A stretch of DNA of 31,773 bases from assembly GCA_043768625.1 (NCBI GenBank), contig JAYVKG010000104.1, forward strand, positions 1 through 31,773. Reading direction: 5' to 3'. This DNA comes from UKL13-2 sp043768625 (GTDB lineage Bacteria > Pseudomonadota > Gammaproteobacteria > Burkholderiales > Usitatibacteraceae). The first letter of the stretch is position 1, and every line of letters begins with the position of its first letter. The notes under the pieces were generated by a model, which made no database searches, was not told the DNA's origin, and worked only from the letters and a program-made list of their open reading frames with translations. Both the position numbers and the translations under genes were made by a program. Positions 1 through 7,469 of this stretch are shown here, piece after piece.

Positions 1-597
1 TTCGGTGATCGCCCGCGCCACAGGCTCCAGCGTACCCTCAATCAGCACGCAAAACGCACCCGCGCCTTCAAATCGTCGCGCCAACGCGGGCCAACTTGAC
101 AGCGCATCCTCTTCCCTACCCTGCGCCTTAAATCCACCCATCTCATGCACACGCTGCGGCATCAAACCAATATGCGCGATGACCTGAATACCACGCCTGG
201 TGAGAAATTCAACTGTCTCCACCAATTCCGCCCCACCCTCCAGTTTCAGCCCTTGTGCGCCGCTCTCCGCGATCGCCCGCGCGCAGTGGCGATAGGCTTG
301 TTCTTTCGATTCCTGATAAGTGCCGAACGGCATATCGAGGATTACTGCGGAATGGCTGGATCCGCGCATTACCGCCTGGGTATGATTGATCATCATGTCG
401 AGCGTAACGGCCAGCGAATTCTCCATGCCGTAAACGACCATGCCCAGCGAATCTCCCACCAGTAGCACGTCGCAATGCGGGTCAAGCAACTGCGCCATCG
501 GCTTGGTATAGGCGGTGAGCATGACGATTTTGGTGTTGCCTTTCATGCCGCGCAGTGCGGGGATACTGATACGTTTTTGCTGGATAGGTACGCTCAT
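1..597 (-). CDS. panB: 3-methyl-2-oxobutanoate hydroxymethyltransferase, PanB (3' end missing)
   Basis: Partial gene running off the left edge; 199 residues of an expected 260-280 are present. PanB transfers a hydroxymethyl group from methylenetetrahydrofolate to 2-oxoisovalerate, giving ketopantoate for pantothenate and CoA synthesis in the cytoplasm. Seen in the translation: the VGDSLGM motif (residues 47-53) with the Mg-binding Asp49, the second metal Asp88 in LDMPFG, the KLEGG segment (118-122), His142 in AHIGL and the catalytic Glu187 in VLIEG. These align with E. coli Asp45, Asp84, Lys112, His136 and Glu181. The N-terminal half (LTAYTKPMAQLLDP, GSSHSAVILDMPFG) resembles the variant common in alphaproteobacteria more than that of E. 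coli. The ATG at 597-595 has only a weak ribosome site. It is divergent from the membrane protein gene at 674. panC, its usual partner, would lie outside the window. Confidence 0.95.
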   Translation of the reverse strand, partial: MSVPIQQKRISIPALRGMKGNTKIVMLTAYTKPMAQLLDPHCDVLLVGDSLGMVVYGMENSLAVTLDMMINHTQAVMRGSSHSAVILDMPFGTYQESKEQAYRHCARAIAESGAQGLKLEGGAELVETVEFLTRRGIQVIAHIGLMPQRVHEMGGFKAQGREEDALSSWPALARRFEGAGAFCVLIEGTLEPVARAITE

Positions 598-673
598 GGA
601 AATTCTTTCACCGAAGGCGGTAAGGTAATTGGCGGTATTATCGCGTCTTGTTCATTCATTTCCCCCAAAAATC

Positions 674-1024
674 ATGTCATTAATTATCCGTTGGTTCGTT
701 AACGCGCTGGCCCTGATGCTGGTGGCAAATCTTTATTCGGGTGTACAAGTGACCGGCATCGTGCAGGCGTTGATCGCGGCGCTGGTGCTGGGACTGGTGA
801 ATGCGTTGATTCGACCAATACTCGTACTACTTACCTTGCCGGTCACGATCCTTACGCTTGGCTTGTTCATTTTCATCATCAATGCTTTTTTATTCTGGTT
901 TGTGGCCGAAATTGTCAAGGGTTTCACGGTTTCCGGGTTCATGGGTGCCTTGATCGGCTCGCTGATGTTCAGCGTGATCACAATCATCACCAGTTGGCTG
1001 ATTTCTGGCAAAAAAAACAATTAG
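674..1024 (+). CDS. Small membrane protein of the phage-holin-4 superfamily IV (YvlD-like)
   Basis: A 116-residue, very hydrophobic protein with about four transmembrane helices, at roughly residues 5-25, 28-50, 53-78 and 88-112, ending in a short basic tail (SGKKNN). Length, the motif GLVNALIRPILVLLTLPVTI and helix spacing match the family named phage holin family 4 superfamily IV, which is widespread in bacterial chromosomes. Despite the name, no lytic role is established for the chromosomal members and no phage gene is nearby. The in-frame ATG at 674 is preferred over an upstream start at 629, because the family begins close to the first helix and the extra residues would add a non-membrane N-terminus. 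Divergent from panB (76 bp between starts) and upstream of grpE. Function unknown. Confidence 0.8.
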   Translation: MSLIIRWFVNALALMLVANLYSGVQVTGIVQALIAALVLGLVNALIRPILVLLTLPVTILTLGLFIFIINAFLFWFVAEIVKGFTVSGFMGALIGSLMFSVITIITSWLISGKKNN

Positions 1025-1056
1025 TAGCCAGATCGGTTCAAAACGGCCATTAACAC

Positions 1057-1084
1057 CTTGAAAATTGTGGGAATGCCCGCAGTT
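1057..1084 (+). promoter_or_regulatory. Candidate RpoH (sigma-32) promoter for grpE
   Basis: CTTGAAA at 1057-1063 is a perfect -35 core for sigma-32. After a 12-bp spacer comes CCCGCAGTT (1076-1084), a partial match to the CCCCATNT -10 box. Transcription would start about 25 bp upstream of the grpE ATG. A heat-shock gene downstream makes the reading plausible, but the -10 is imperfect. Confidence 0.45.
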
Positions 1085-1116
1085 GCTGATTGACCCTGTC
1101 TTTTTTGGAGCTACAG

Positions 1117-1677
1117 ATGTCTGAACCGACCCAAAACGCGGCTGACCAAACCTTCGCTGCGCTCGACGCCGCCATCGACGCGTCGACTCCCGAACACACC
1201 ATCGCCACGCTGGAGGCGACGCTGATTGAAGCGCGCGCGAAGGCCGAAGAAAACTACGACCAATACGTCCGTGCCAAAGCAGAGATGGAGAACATTCGCC
1301 GCCGCTCGGCTGAAGAAGTATTGAAAGCGCAAAAATTTGGCGTGGAAAAAATCGCCGATGCGCTGCTGGCCGTCAAGGACAGCATGGACGCAGCACTGGT
1401 GGTGGAAAACACGTCGGTAGAATCGTTTAAAACCGGCGTCGAATTAACCGCGCGCCAGTTGACCAACGTATTCGAAAAGTTTTCGATTGTGGAAGTTAAT
1501 CCGGCGGGCGAAAAATTTGATCCCACCAGGCACCAGGCCATCGCCGCACTCGAATCTGAACAGGCTCCCAATACCGTCATAAACGTGATGCAAAAAGGTT
1601 ACTTGCTGCACGACCGCATGCTGCGTCCGGCATTGGTAACGGTGGCGAAGGAGAAGCTGGCAACCGGTAATCCATAG
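1117..1677 (+). CDS. grpE: Nucleotide exchange factor GrpE
   Basis: 186 residues. GrpE forms a homodimer that releases ADP from DnaK and so drives the Hsp70 folding cycle. The N-terminal part (about 30-90) is a charged long helix typical of the dimer stalk (EARAKAEENYDQYVRAKAEMENIRRR). The C-terminal beta domain carries the FDPTRHQAI segment and the family signature GYLLHDRMLRPALVTV. The ATG at 1117 follows GGAG at 1107-1110 with a 6-bp spacer; an upstream TTG at 1090 would add nine residues without a ribosome site and is not preferred. It lies 104 bp before dnaK, and the pair presumably responds to heat through the RpoH-like boxes. Confidence 0.97.
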   Translation: MSEPTQNAADQTFAALDAAIDASTPEHTIATLEATLIEARAKAEENYDQYVRAKAEMENIRRRSAEEVLKAQKFGVEKIADALLAVKDSMDAALVVENTSVESFKTGVELTARQLTNVFEKFSIVEVNPAGEKFDPTRHQAIAALESEQAPNTVINVMQKGYLLHDRMLRPALVTVAKEKLATGNP

Positions 1678-1689
1678 CGCCACCAGACG

Positions 1690-1718
1690 CTTGAAATTCA
1701 GCCAAATAGCCCCGACAT
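1690..1718 (+). promoter_or_regulatory. Probable RpoH (sigma-32) promoter for dnaK
   Basis: CTTGAAA (1690-1696), a 13-bp spacer and CCCCGACAT (1710-1718) fit the sigma-32 consensus CTTGAAA-N11-16-CCCCATNT well. The start of transcription would fall near 1725, leaving a leader of about 57 nt before the dnaK ATG. No CIRCE element (the HrcA operator) is visible, so control here looks RpoH-based. Confidence 0.65.
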
Positions 1719-1781
1719 TCAACACAGTCATAAGCGTCGCCGCCACCAATCACGCAATTTTAGAAATCAAGAGGGAACATC

Positions 1782-3737
1782 ATGGGAAAAATCATCGGTA
1801 TAGATTTGGGAACCACCAATAGCTGCGTCTCCATCATGGAAGGCGGCGTCCCCAAGGTCATCGAAAATGCGGAAGGCGCGCGCACCACGCCATCGATCGT
1901 TGCTTATCAGGACGACGGTGAGGTGCTGGTCGGCGCTTCGGCAAAGCGTCAGGCCGTCACCAACCCCAAGAACACGCTGTTCGCGGTAAAGCGATTGATC
2001 GGTCGGCGCTTTGAGGAAAAAGAAGTACAGAAAGACATTGGCCTGATGCCTTACAAAATTTTCAAGAACGATAACGGTGACGCATGGGTTGAAGCGCAGG
2101 GCAAGAAGATGGCGCCACCGCAGGTGTCCAGCGAAGTGCTGCGCAAGATGAAAAAAACGGCGGAAGACTATCTCGGCGAAGAAGTGACCGAGGCGGTGAT
2201 CACCGTGCCCGCCTATTTTAACGACAGTCAGCGTCAAGCCACCAAGGACGCTGGTCGCATAGCCGGACTGGACGTTAAGCGGATCATTAATGAGCCCACT
2301 GCAGCCGCACTCGCGTTCGGCATGGATAAACAGGAAGGGGACCGCAAGATTGCCGTCTATGACCTGGGCGGCGGTACTTTTGACGTCTCGATTATCGAAA
2401 TTGCCACCGTCGATGGCGAACATCAGTTTGAAGTCCTCAGCACCAATGGCGATACCTTCCTTGGTGGCGAAGATTTTGATCAACGCCTGATGGATTACCT
2501 GTGCGATGAATTCAAGAAAGATCAGGGCATCGACCTTAAAAAAGACGTGTTGGCCCTGCAGCGCCTGAAAGAAGCTGCTGAAAAGGCCAAGATCGAACTT
2601 TCGTCTGCGCAGCAAACCGAAGTCAACCTCCCCTACATTACGGCGGATGCAAATGGCCCGAAACACCTGGCGGTAAAACTCACGCGTGCCAAATTTGAAT
2701 CACTGGTCGACGAGCTGATCGAGCGCACCATCAAGCCGTGTGAAGTGGCGATCAAGGATTCGGGCCTGAAAATCAGCGATATCTCCGATGTTATTCTGGT
2801 CGGCGGGCAGACGCGCATGCCGAAGGTGCAGGAAAAGGTAAAGGAAATCTTTGGTCGTGAACCGCGTAAAGACGTTAATCCCGATGAGGCTGTGGCCGTC
2901 GGTGCGGCTATTCAGGGTGGAGTGCTGAAAGGCGACGTAAAAGACGTGCTATTACTGGACGTCACGCCGTTGTCACTGGGCATCGAAACCCTCGGCGGGG
3001 TATCGACCAAGCTAATCAAGAAAAACACCACCATCCCCACCAAGGCATCCCAGGTATTTTCGACCGCGGACGATAATCAGTCGGCCGTGACGATTCACGT
3101 GCTGCAAGGTGAGCGCGAAGTTGCCACCGGCAATAAGTCGCTGGGGCAATTCAACCTTGAAGGTATTCCGCCCTCGGCCCGCGGCATGCCGCAGATCGAA
3201 GTTACCTTCGACATCGATGCCAATGGCATCATGCACGTGAGCGCAAAAGACAAGGCTACCGGCAAAGAAAACAAGATTACCATCAAGGCCAATTCGGGCC
3301 TCTCGGAAGAAGAAATTCAGCGCATGGTGAAAGACGCGGAAGCCAACGCCGACGAAGACAAGAAAGTGCTTGAACTGGTTAGCTCCCGCAATGCTGGCGA
3401 CGCGCTGGTGCACTCAACCAAAAAATCGTTGACCGAATACGGCGACAAAATTGACGCCGCTGAAAAGGCGTCGATCGACGCAGCCATCAAGGAATTGGAG
3501 GCTGCCCTGAAGGGTAGCGACAAGGCCGACATCGAGGGTAAAACGGCAGCGCTGGGTAAAGTATCGCAAAAGCTTGGCGAAAAAATGTATGCCGATATGC
3601 AGGCCAAGGCACAGGCAGAGTCGGGTGGTGGGGGGCCCTCGGGCGCAGGCCCTGCCCCAAGCGGCGAGCCGAAGGAAAAAGACATGGGCAACGTGGTGGA
3701 TGCCGAGTTTACGGAAGTAAAAGACAAGAAAGGCTGA
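1782..3737 (+). CDS. dnaK: Molecular chaperone DnaK (Hsp70)
   Basis: 651 residues; E. coli DnaK has 638. This ATP-driven chaperone binds exposed hydrophobic segments of unfolded proteins with DnaJ and GrpE as partners. The ATPase domain starts MGKIIGIDLGTTNSCV and holds the conserved IINEPTAAALAFG and YDLGGGTFDVSI segments and the VGGQTRMP motif. The interdomain linker (DVLLLDVTPLSLGIETLGG) begins near residue 390, followed by the beta-sandwich substrate domain and the helical lid. The tail is a disordered Gly/Pro/Ser-rich stretch ending in an EFTEV-type motif, the usual DnaK C-terminus. GAGGG lies just upstream of the ATG. It sits between grpE and dnaJ; a large hairpin separates it from dnaJ. 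Confidence 0.99.
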   Translation: MGKIIGIDLGTTNSCVSIMEGGVPKVIENAEGARTTPSIVAYQDDGEVLVGASAKRQAVTNPKNTLFAVKRLIGRRFEEKEVQKDIGLMPYKIFKNDNGDAWVEAQGKKMAPPQVSSEVLRKMKKTAEDYLGEEVTEAVITVPAYFNDSQRQATKDAGRIAGLDVKRIINEPTAAALAFGMDKQEGDRKIAVYDLGGGTFDVSIIEIATVDGEHQFEVLSTNGDTFLGGEDFDQRLMDYLCDEFKKDQGIDLKKDVLALQRLKEAAEKAKIELSSAQQTEVNLPYITADANGPKHLAVKLTRAKFESLVDELIERTIKPCEVAIKDSGLKISDISDVILVGGQTRMPKVQEKVKEIFGREPRKDVNPDEAVAVGAAIQGGVLKGDVKDVLLLDVTPLSLGIETLGGVSTKLIKKNTTIPTKASQVFSTADDNQSAVTIHVLQGEREVATGNKSLGQFNLEGIPPSARGMPQIEVTFDIDANGIMHVSAKDKATGKENKITIKANSGLSEEEIQRMVKDAEANADEDKKVLELVSSRNAGDALVHSTKKSLTEYGDKIDAAEKASIDAAIKELEAALKGSDKADIEGKTAALGKVSQKLGEKMYADMQAKAQAESGGGGPSGAGPAPSGEPKEKDMGNVVDAEFTEVKDKKG

Positions 3738-3782
3738 AATCGTCACTACCGTTGATGCCGGACGCTGCGTGCCGGATTAGCT

Positions 3783-3823
3783 GGCCGGGATTGAGCGAAC
3801 GCCTCGCGACGCTCAACCCGGCC
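3783..3823 (+). other. Strong hairpin between dnaK and dnaJ
   Basis: GGCCGGGATTGAGCG (3783-3797) pairs with CGCTCAACCCGGCC (3810-3823) across a 12-nt loop, leaving one unpaired A. No T-run follows, so it is not a standard intrinsic terminator. It is more likely an RNA stability or processing element that lowers dnaJ output relative to dnaK; this role is inferred. Confidence 0.6.
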
Positions 3824-3855
3824 ATCCCATTTCTACAAGCTGGATCATATCGCTC

Positions 3856-4989
3856 ATGGCACAAAAAAAAGACTTTTACGAAATCCTCGGCGTGAATCGC
3901 GATGCGAGTGACGAAGACATCAAAAAATCTTATCGCAAACTGGCGATGAAATTTCATCCGGACAGGAATCCGGATCGCAAAGATATGGAAGAGAAATTCA
4001 AGGAAGCCAAGGAGGCTTACGAAGTTCTATCCGAGCCGGAAAAACGTCGTGCCTACGACGCCTATGGTCACGCTGGTGTCAATCCGCAGATGGGTGGCGG
4101 CCACGGTGGCGAAGGTTTCGGCGGCTTCTCTGAAGCATTCGGCGATATTTTTGGCGAGATCTTCGGCGGACGTGGCGGGGCCGGACGCGGCGGGCAGCAG
4201 GTTTACCGCGGTGCCGACCTGCGTTACAACATGGACATTACCCTTGAGCAGGCAGCCCGCGGCACCGAAACCAAGATTCGCATCCCCGCTCTCGAAGATT
4301 GCGAAGTTTGTAAAGGTTCAGGTGCCAAACCGGGTACCGCCGCGAAAACCTGCCACACCTGTAACGGCCAGGGCCAGGTGCGGATGCAGCAGGGATTTTT
4401 CTCGATACAGCAAACCTGCCCCACCTGCCACGGTAGCGGCAAGGTAATACCCGAACCGTGCGCGAGCTGTGCCGGTGCCGGACGCGTAAAAAAGCACAAA
4501 ACATTGTCCGTGAAAATTCCTTCAGGAGTCGATGACGGCGATCGCATTCGGCTCTCGGGCGAAGGTGAGGCTGGTGTCAATGGCGGGCCGCCGGGCGATC
4601 TTTACGTGGTGGTGCAGCTCAAAGCCCATTCGGTCTTCCAGCGTGACGGCGCTGACCTGCATTGCGAAATGCCAATCAGTTTCACGGTTGCTGCCATCGG
4701 CGGCGAGATTCATATCCCGACTCTTGACGGCGAGGCCAAGATTAAAATTCCCGCAGAAACGCAGAGTGGGCAAGTGTTTCGCCTGCGCGGCAAAGGCATC
4801 AGGCCGGTCCGCCAGACGTCCGCAGGCGATTTAATGTGTCATGTCGTGGTAGAGACCCCGGTACGCCTTACTGATCGCCAGAAGGAGTTGTTGCACGAAC
4901 TGGAAGAAATCAACAAGACTGATGGGGACAGGCACAATCCTCGCGCGAAAAGTTTTATGGACAAGGTAAAGGACTTTTTTGCGGGCTGA
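3856..4989 (+). CDS. dnaJ: Co-chaperone DnaJ (Hsp40, type I)
   Basis: 377 residues, the normal length for type I DnaJ. It delivers unfolded clients to DnaK and stimulates its ATPase. Domains in order: J domain (about 1-70) with the HPD tripeptide in KFHPDRNP; a Gly/Phe-rich linker (about 76-115, GGHGGEGFGGFSEAFG); a zinc domain with four CxxCxGxG repeats (CEVCKGSG, CHTCNGQG, CPTCHGSG, CASCAGAG); and the two C-terminal substrate-binding beta domains. All eight zinc-ligand cysteines are present. It lies 118 bp downstream of dnaK on the same strand and probably shares its heat-shock transcript. Confidence 0.99.
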   Translation: MAQKKDFYEILGVNRDASDEDIKKSYRKLAMKFHPDRNPDRKDMEEKFKEAKEAYEVLSEPEKRRAYDAYGHAGVNPQMGGGHGGEGFGGFSEAFGDIFGEIFGGRGGAGRGGQQVYRGADLRYNMDITLEQAARGTETKIRIPALEDCEVCKGSGAKPGTAAKTCHTCNGQGQVRMQQGFFSIQQTCPTCHGSGKVIPEPCASCAGAGRVKKHKTLSVKIPSGVDDGDRIRLSGEGEAGVNGGPPGDLYVVVQLKAHSVFQRDGADLHCEMPISFTVAAIGGEIHIPTLDGEAKIKIPAETQSGQVFRLRGKGIRPVRQTSAGDLMCHVVVETPVRLTDRQKELLHELEEINKTDGDRHNPRAKSFMDKVKDFFAG

Positions 4990-5274
4990 GCCGGCGTCTG
5001 CGGCAGGCAAGGCTGTCTTCCACATTGTTACCAGAATAGAAAACCGTCTGGCAAGCCCACGGTGCAGTCGTAGCGCCGAAGTGGGAACCAATATTCCTCG
5101 GTGCCGGCAAGGTTGCAGGCGTAAATTTGAGGCTTTTGCCTCAGGCGTAAATGCCGCTCCAACGTTTTGACTAAAATGTCGCTGTTGCCGGTAACACTTG
5201 TTGATGCGATTAGTTGCCAACTCAAAAATTTGTAGCGAAGCTGGTGCCTCCTCCCGCGCGAAAATTCAAATAAA
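4990..5274. other. Gene-free stretch with REP-like palindromic debris
   Basis: No credible coding region. An 11-bp direct repeat CAGGCGTAAAT occurs at 5116-5126 and 5142-5152, flanking a short hairpin GAGGC-TTTT-GCCTC at 5129-5142. Read on the minus strand, the segment around 5155-5165 (TTGGAGCGGCATTTA) and the one around 5070-5095 (GGTTCCCACTTCGGCGCTACGA) resemble halves of the extragenic palindromes common in beta- and gammaproteobacteria. The assignment to a REP family is only by appearance. Confidence 0.35.
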
Positions 5275-5306
5275 AAAAGGCCCCGCAGCAATCTGCGGGG
5301 CCTTTT
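5275..5306. terminator. Bidirectional intrinsic terminator between dnaJ and the HhH gene
   Basis: AAAAGGCCCCGCAG (5275-5288), loop CAAT, CTGCGGGGCCTTTT (5293-5306): a perfect GC-rich stem with T-runs on both strands. It serves the plus-strand dnaJ transcript and the minus-strand gene ending at 5331. Confidence 0.9.
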
Positions 5307-5330
5307 ACTTTTCGACTTGCCTGAAGCGAA

Positions 5331-6029
5331 TTACTTCTTCGGTGCGTCAGCTTTGACGTCGTCTTTCTTCATCGGCTTGTCAGACTTCATGTCGTCTTTT
5401 GCTTTAGCCGCTTTGTCCATTTTTGCTTGCTTGGCGGCTTCCGCCTTGGCTTTCTTCTCGTCCGCAGCTTTCATTGCTTTGTCCGCTTTCTCTTGCTTGG
5501 CTGCGGCCGCTTTCGCTTTCTTTTCTTCAGCCATTGCTGCCTTTTTTTCAGCGGCCGTTTGTGGCATCACTGGCGCGGCTTCTTTCATTTCTTTTTTGTC
5601 GGATTTTTTTGCGTCGGCTGCCATGGCTTTATCTTCCTTCTTGGCTGGCGCTACTTCTTTCGCCGCCGTTACCGGTGCAGGCGCAGATTTTGCAGGTGCG
5701 GCTGCAGCAGGAGCAGGAGCAGCTACAGGGGTGGCTGGCTTGGCATCCGCTTTCTTTTCTACCACTGCGGTGGTTTTGCCGGACAGCGTTGCGTCCGTAC
5801 CCATTGCCTTGAGTGTACCTTCGCCGATACCCGGAACCTTGTCGACATCAGCCATCGACTTGAAGGGGCCATTCTTGGTGCGGAAGTCAATAATTGCCTG
5901 AGCCTTGACTTCGCCGATGCCTTTTAAGGTCATCAGTTCATCTTTAGTTGCGGTATTCACGTTCACAGCAGCGAACGCAATGGATATCGACGCAAAAAAA
6001 GCGGCGACAGTGGCGAGGATCTTCTTCAT
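5331..6029 (-). CDS. Exported ComEA-like helix-hairpin-helix protein with Lys/Ala-rich tail
   Basis: 232 residues. MKKILATV begins a signal peptide ending near residue 20 (AFA before AVNVN). Residues 22-80 form a ComEA-type double helix-hairpin-helix domain with VNVNTATKDEL, LKGIGEVKAQAII (35-47) and VPGIGEGTLKAM (65-76). This fold binds DNA without sequence specificity and in ComEA captures DNA in the periplasm during uptake. ComEA proteins are often only about 80-110 residues. Here a tail of about 142 residues follows, roughly 37 Lys and 47 Ala, with no Arg. It includes a near repeat of 20 residues (169-188 against 191-210, 16 identical). The ATG at 6029 has GGAG six bases upstream and opens the signal peptide; starts further upstream are not needed. 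Its position beside hldD matches comEA of related bacteria. A role in competence is inferred; a structural DNA-binding or envelope role is equally open. Confidence 0.85.
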   Translation of the reverse strand: MKKILATVAAFFASISIAFAAVNVNTATKDELMTLKGIGEVKAQAIIDFRTKNGPFKSMADVDKVPGIGEGTLKAMGTDATLSGKTTAVVEKKADAKPATPVAAPAPAAAAPAKSAPAPVTAAKEVAPAKKEDKAMAADAKKSDKKEMKEAAPVMPQTAAEKKAAMAEEKKAKAAAAKQEKADKAMKAADEKKAKAEAAKQAKMDKAAKAKDDMKSDKPMKKDDVKADAPKK

Positions 6030-6443
6030 AAATACTCCATGAGTGAGTGAGATAAAAACATTCTTTGCGCCGCTGGCTCGCTTTTTTTGCAAGCCCGCCA
6101 AACCGGCGCGGTTCTTTTTTGCTGGTCGTTACAATCCGTTACCCGAACCACACTGGGTGAAACGAGCAGTGGGTTAAGTGATTGACATGGTCGACACTGG
6201 TGGCTACGCCAAGAGATATATTTCTCTTTTGGATGCGACAGAATAAGAGGAATTGCGTACTGCCCCCCAACCGCGCAAAAACATTTGCTGGCTTTGCGAA
6301 AGGCAAATTCCCGCCAGCCGCAGATTCAGCAAACTTGTTGATTATATGAAAGTTTTTGTAAGAAAGCCAGCGCCACTTGGGTGTGACCGCCCTCATGCGC
6401 CGGGCGCGTAACCCGTTGCTGCGGCAAGACTACGCGTCAGCCA
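6030..6443. other. Gene-free leader region between hldD and the HhH gene
   Basis: About 410 bp without a convincing gene. On the minus strand there is a perfect TATAAT (plus 6341-6346), but the -35 position (TGGCTT) is poor, so a promoter for the HhH gene here is only possible. Between it and the gene lies a nested inverted repeat: GCTGGC (6287-6292), TTTGC, GAAAG loop, GCAAA (6303-6307), GCCAGC (6313-6318). A transcript starting near 6334 would carry a structured leader of about 300 nt. No tRNA or known riboswitch is recognised. Confidence 0.4.
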
Positions 6444-7439
6444 TTAAATGTGGGTTGCGAGTGAGGGAATATACCGCGAGACACCTTCTTCCACCGAAAG
6501 AAACGCGCCCGCGTATCCGGCAGCACGCAGTTTAGTGAGGCTGGCTTCCGTAAAGCTCTGATATTTGCCCTCTAGTGCGGCCGGAAACGCAATGTAGTCG
6601 ACCAGGCGTTGGGCTTTCATTGCTTCCAGTGTCAGCGGCGGTTCCCCCTCCAGTGCGCGACAGGCATTGACCGTCGCCACGGCCACGTCGTTAAAGGTTT
6701 GGCTGCGTCCAGTGCCAAGATTAAAAATACCTGACATGCTGCCATGATCCAGAAAATGCAAATTGACCCTGACGACATCTTCAATCGAAACGAAATCGCG
6801 CCGCTGTTCGCCATTGCCGTAACCGTCAGTGCCTTCAAACACCTTGACCCTGCCGCTGGCTCGGTATTGATGGAAGAAGTGCCAGGCCACTGAGGCCATG
6901 CGGCCTTTGTGCGATTCACGCGGACCGTAAACATTAAAATAACGCAATCCAACCACCTGTGCACCTGCATCGGACAAGCGGTGCCGCACCATCTGGTCGA
7001 AGAGGAATTTCGAATAACCGTATACGTTCAGCGGCGCTTCGCATTCGCGCGACTCAACGAATACGCTGCCATTGCCATAAACCGATGCGGAAGAGGCGTA
7101 AATAAATGGCACCGATTCTTCCTGACACCAATCCAGCAGTGACAGCGAATAGCGATAATTGTTGTCCAACATGTAGCGGCCATCCGTCTCCATTGTGTCC
7201 GAACAGGCACCTTGATGCAGTACGGCTTCAATTTCCCCGCCCAGTTCACCCGATTCGATGACGTCCAGAAAGTCTTTCTTGTCGACGTATTCGGCAATTT
7301 CGCAATCGACCAGGTTCCTGAATTTGTCGGCCTGGGCAAGGTTATCAACAGCCACAATGTCAGAAATGCCGCGCCGGTTCAATGCCTGCACCAGATTGCT
7401 GCCGATAAATCCGGCGGCGCCGGTTACGATAATGGTCAT
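6444..7439 (-). CDS. hldD: ADP-L-glycero-D-manno-heptose 6-epimerase
   Basis: 331 residues. Last step of nucleotide-activated heptose synthesis: it converts ADP-D-glycero- to ADP-L-glycero-D-manno-heptose, the inner-core LPS sugar donor. It is an extended short-chain dehydrogenase/reductase with an N-terminal Rossmann motif GAAGFIG (7-13), Ser116 in YASSASVYG, and the catalytic Tyr140 and Lys144 in YGYSK, at the same numbers as in E. coli HldD. GLRYFNVYGPRE and the NLGTGRSQTFND segment also fit the family. It is the last gene of the minus-strand run from lapA, 30 bp after rfaE1, the enzyme that starts the same pathway. Confidence 0.97.
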   Translation of the reverse strand: MTIIVTGAAGFIGSNLVQALNRRGISDIVAVDNLAQADKFRNLVDCEIAEYVDKKDFLDVIESGELGGEIEAVLHQGACSDTMETDGRYMLDNNYRYSLSLLDWCQEESVPFIYASSASVYGNGSVFVESRECEAPLNVYGYSKFLFDQMVRHRLSDAGAQVVGLRYFNVYGPRESHKGRMASVAWHFFHQYRASGRVKVFEGTDGYGNGEQRRDFVSIEDVVRVNLHFLDHGSMSGIFNLGTGRSQTFNDVAVATVNACRALEGEPPLTLEAMKAQRLVDYIAFPAALEGKYQSFTEASLTKLRAAGYAGAFLSVEEGVSRYIPSLATHI

Positions 7440-7469
7440 AAATTTTTCTGGTTACGTGGAGATAACAAT

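Noticed and set aside
674..1024. Prophage or lysis module suggested by the holin-family name
   Set aside because: No other phage gene nearby; this family is common in bacterial chromosomes and the neighbours are housekeeping genes.
1767..2666. Long open frame (299 codons) antisense to dnaK
   Set aside because: Mirror of the dnaK codon pattern; no family resemblance and no ribosome site.
5317..5927. Plus-strand frames opposite the HhH gene, with membrane-like Phe/Ala/Ser or Leu/Phe-rich translations
   Set aside because: They are the complement of the Lys/Ala-rich tail, which reads as hydrophobic on the other strand; the minus-strand frame has a signal peptide, a ribosome site and a real domain.
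6101..6119. AACCG-GCG-CGGTT followed by six T's, as a terminator
   Set aside because: Only a 5-bp stem, and no plus-strand gene ends upstream of it; it lies in the leader of a minus-strand gene.
6139..6396. 85-codon minus-strand open frame in the hldD-HhH gap
   Set aside because: No ribosome site, no recognisable domain, and irregular composition; probably chance.
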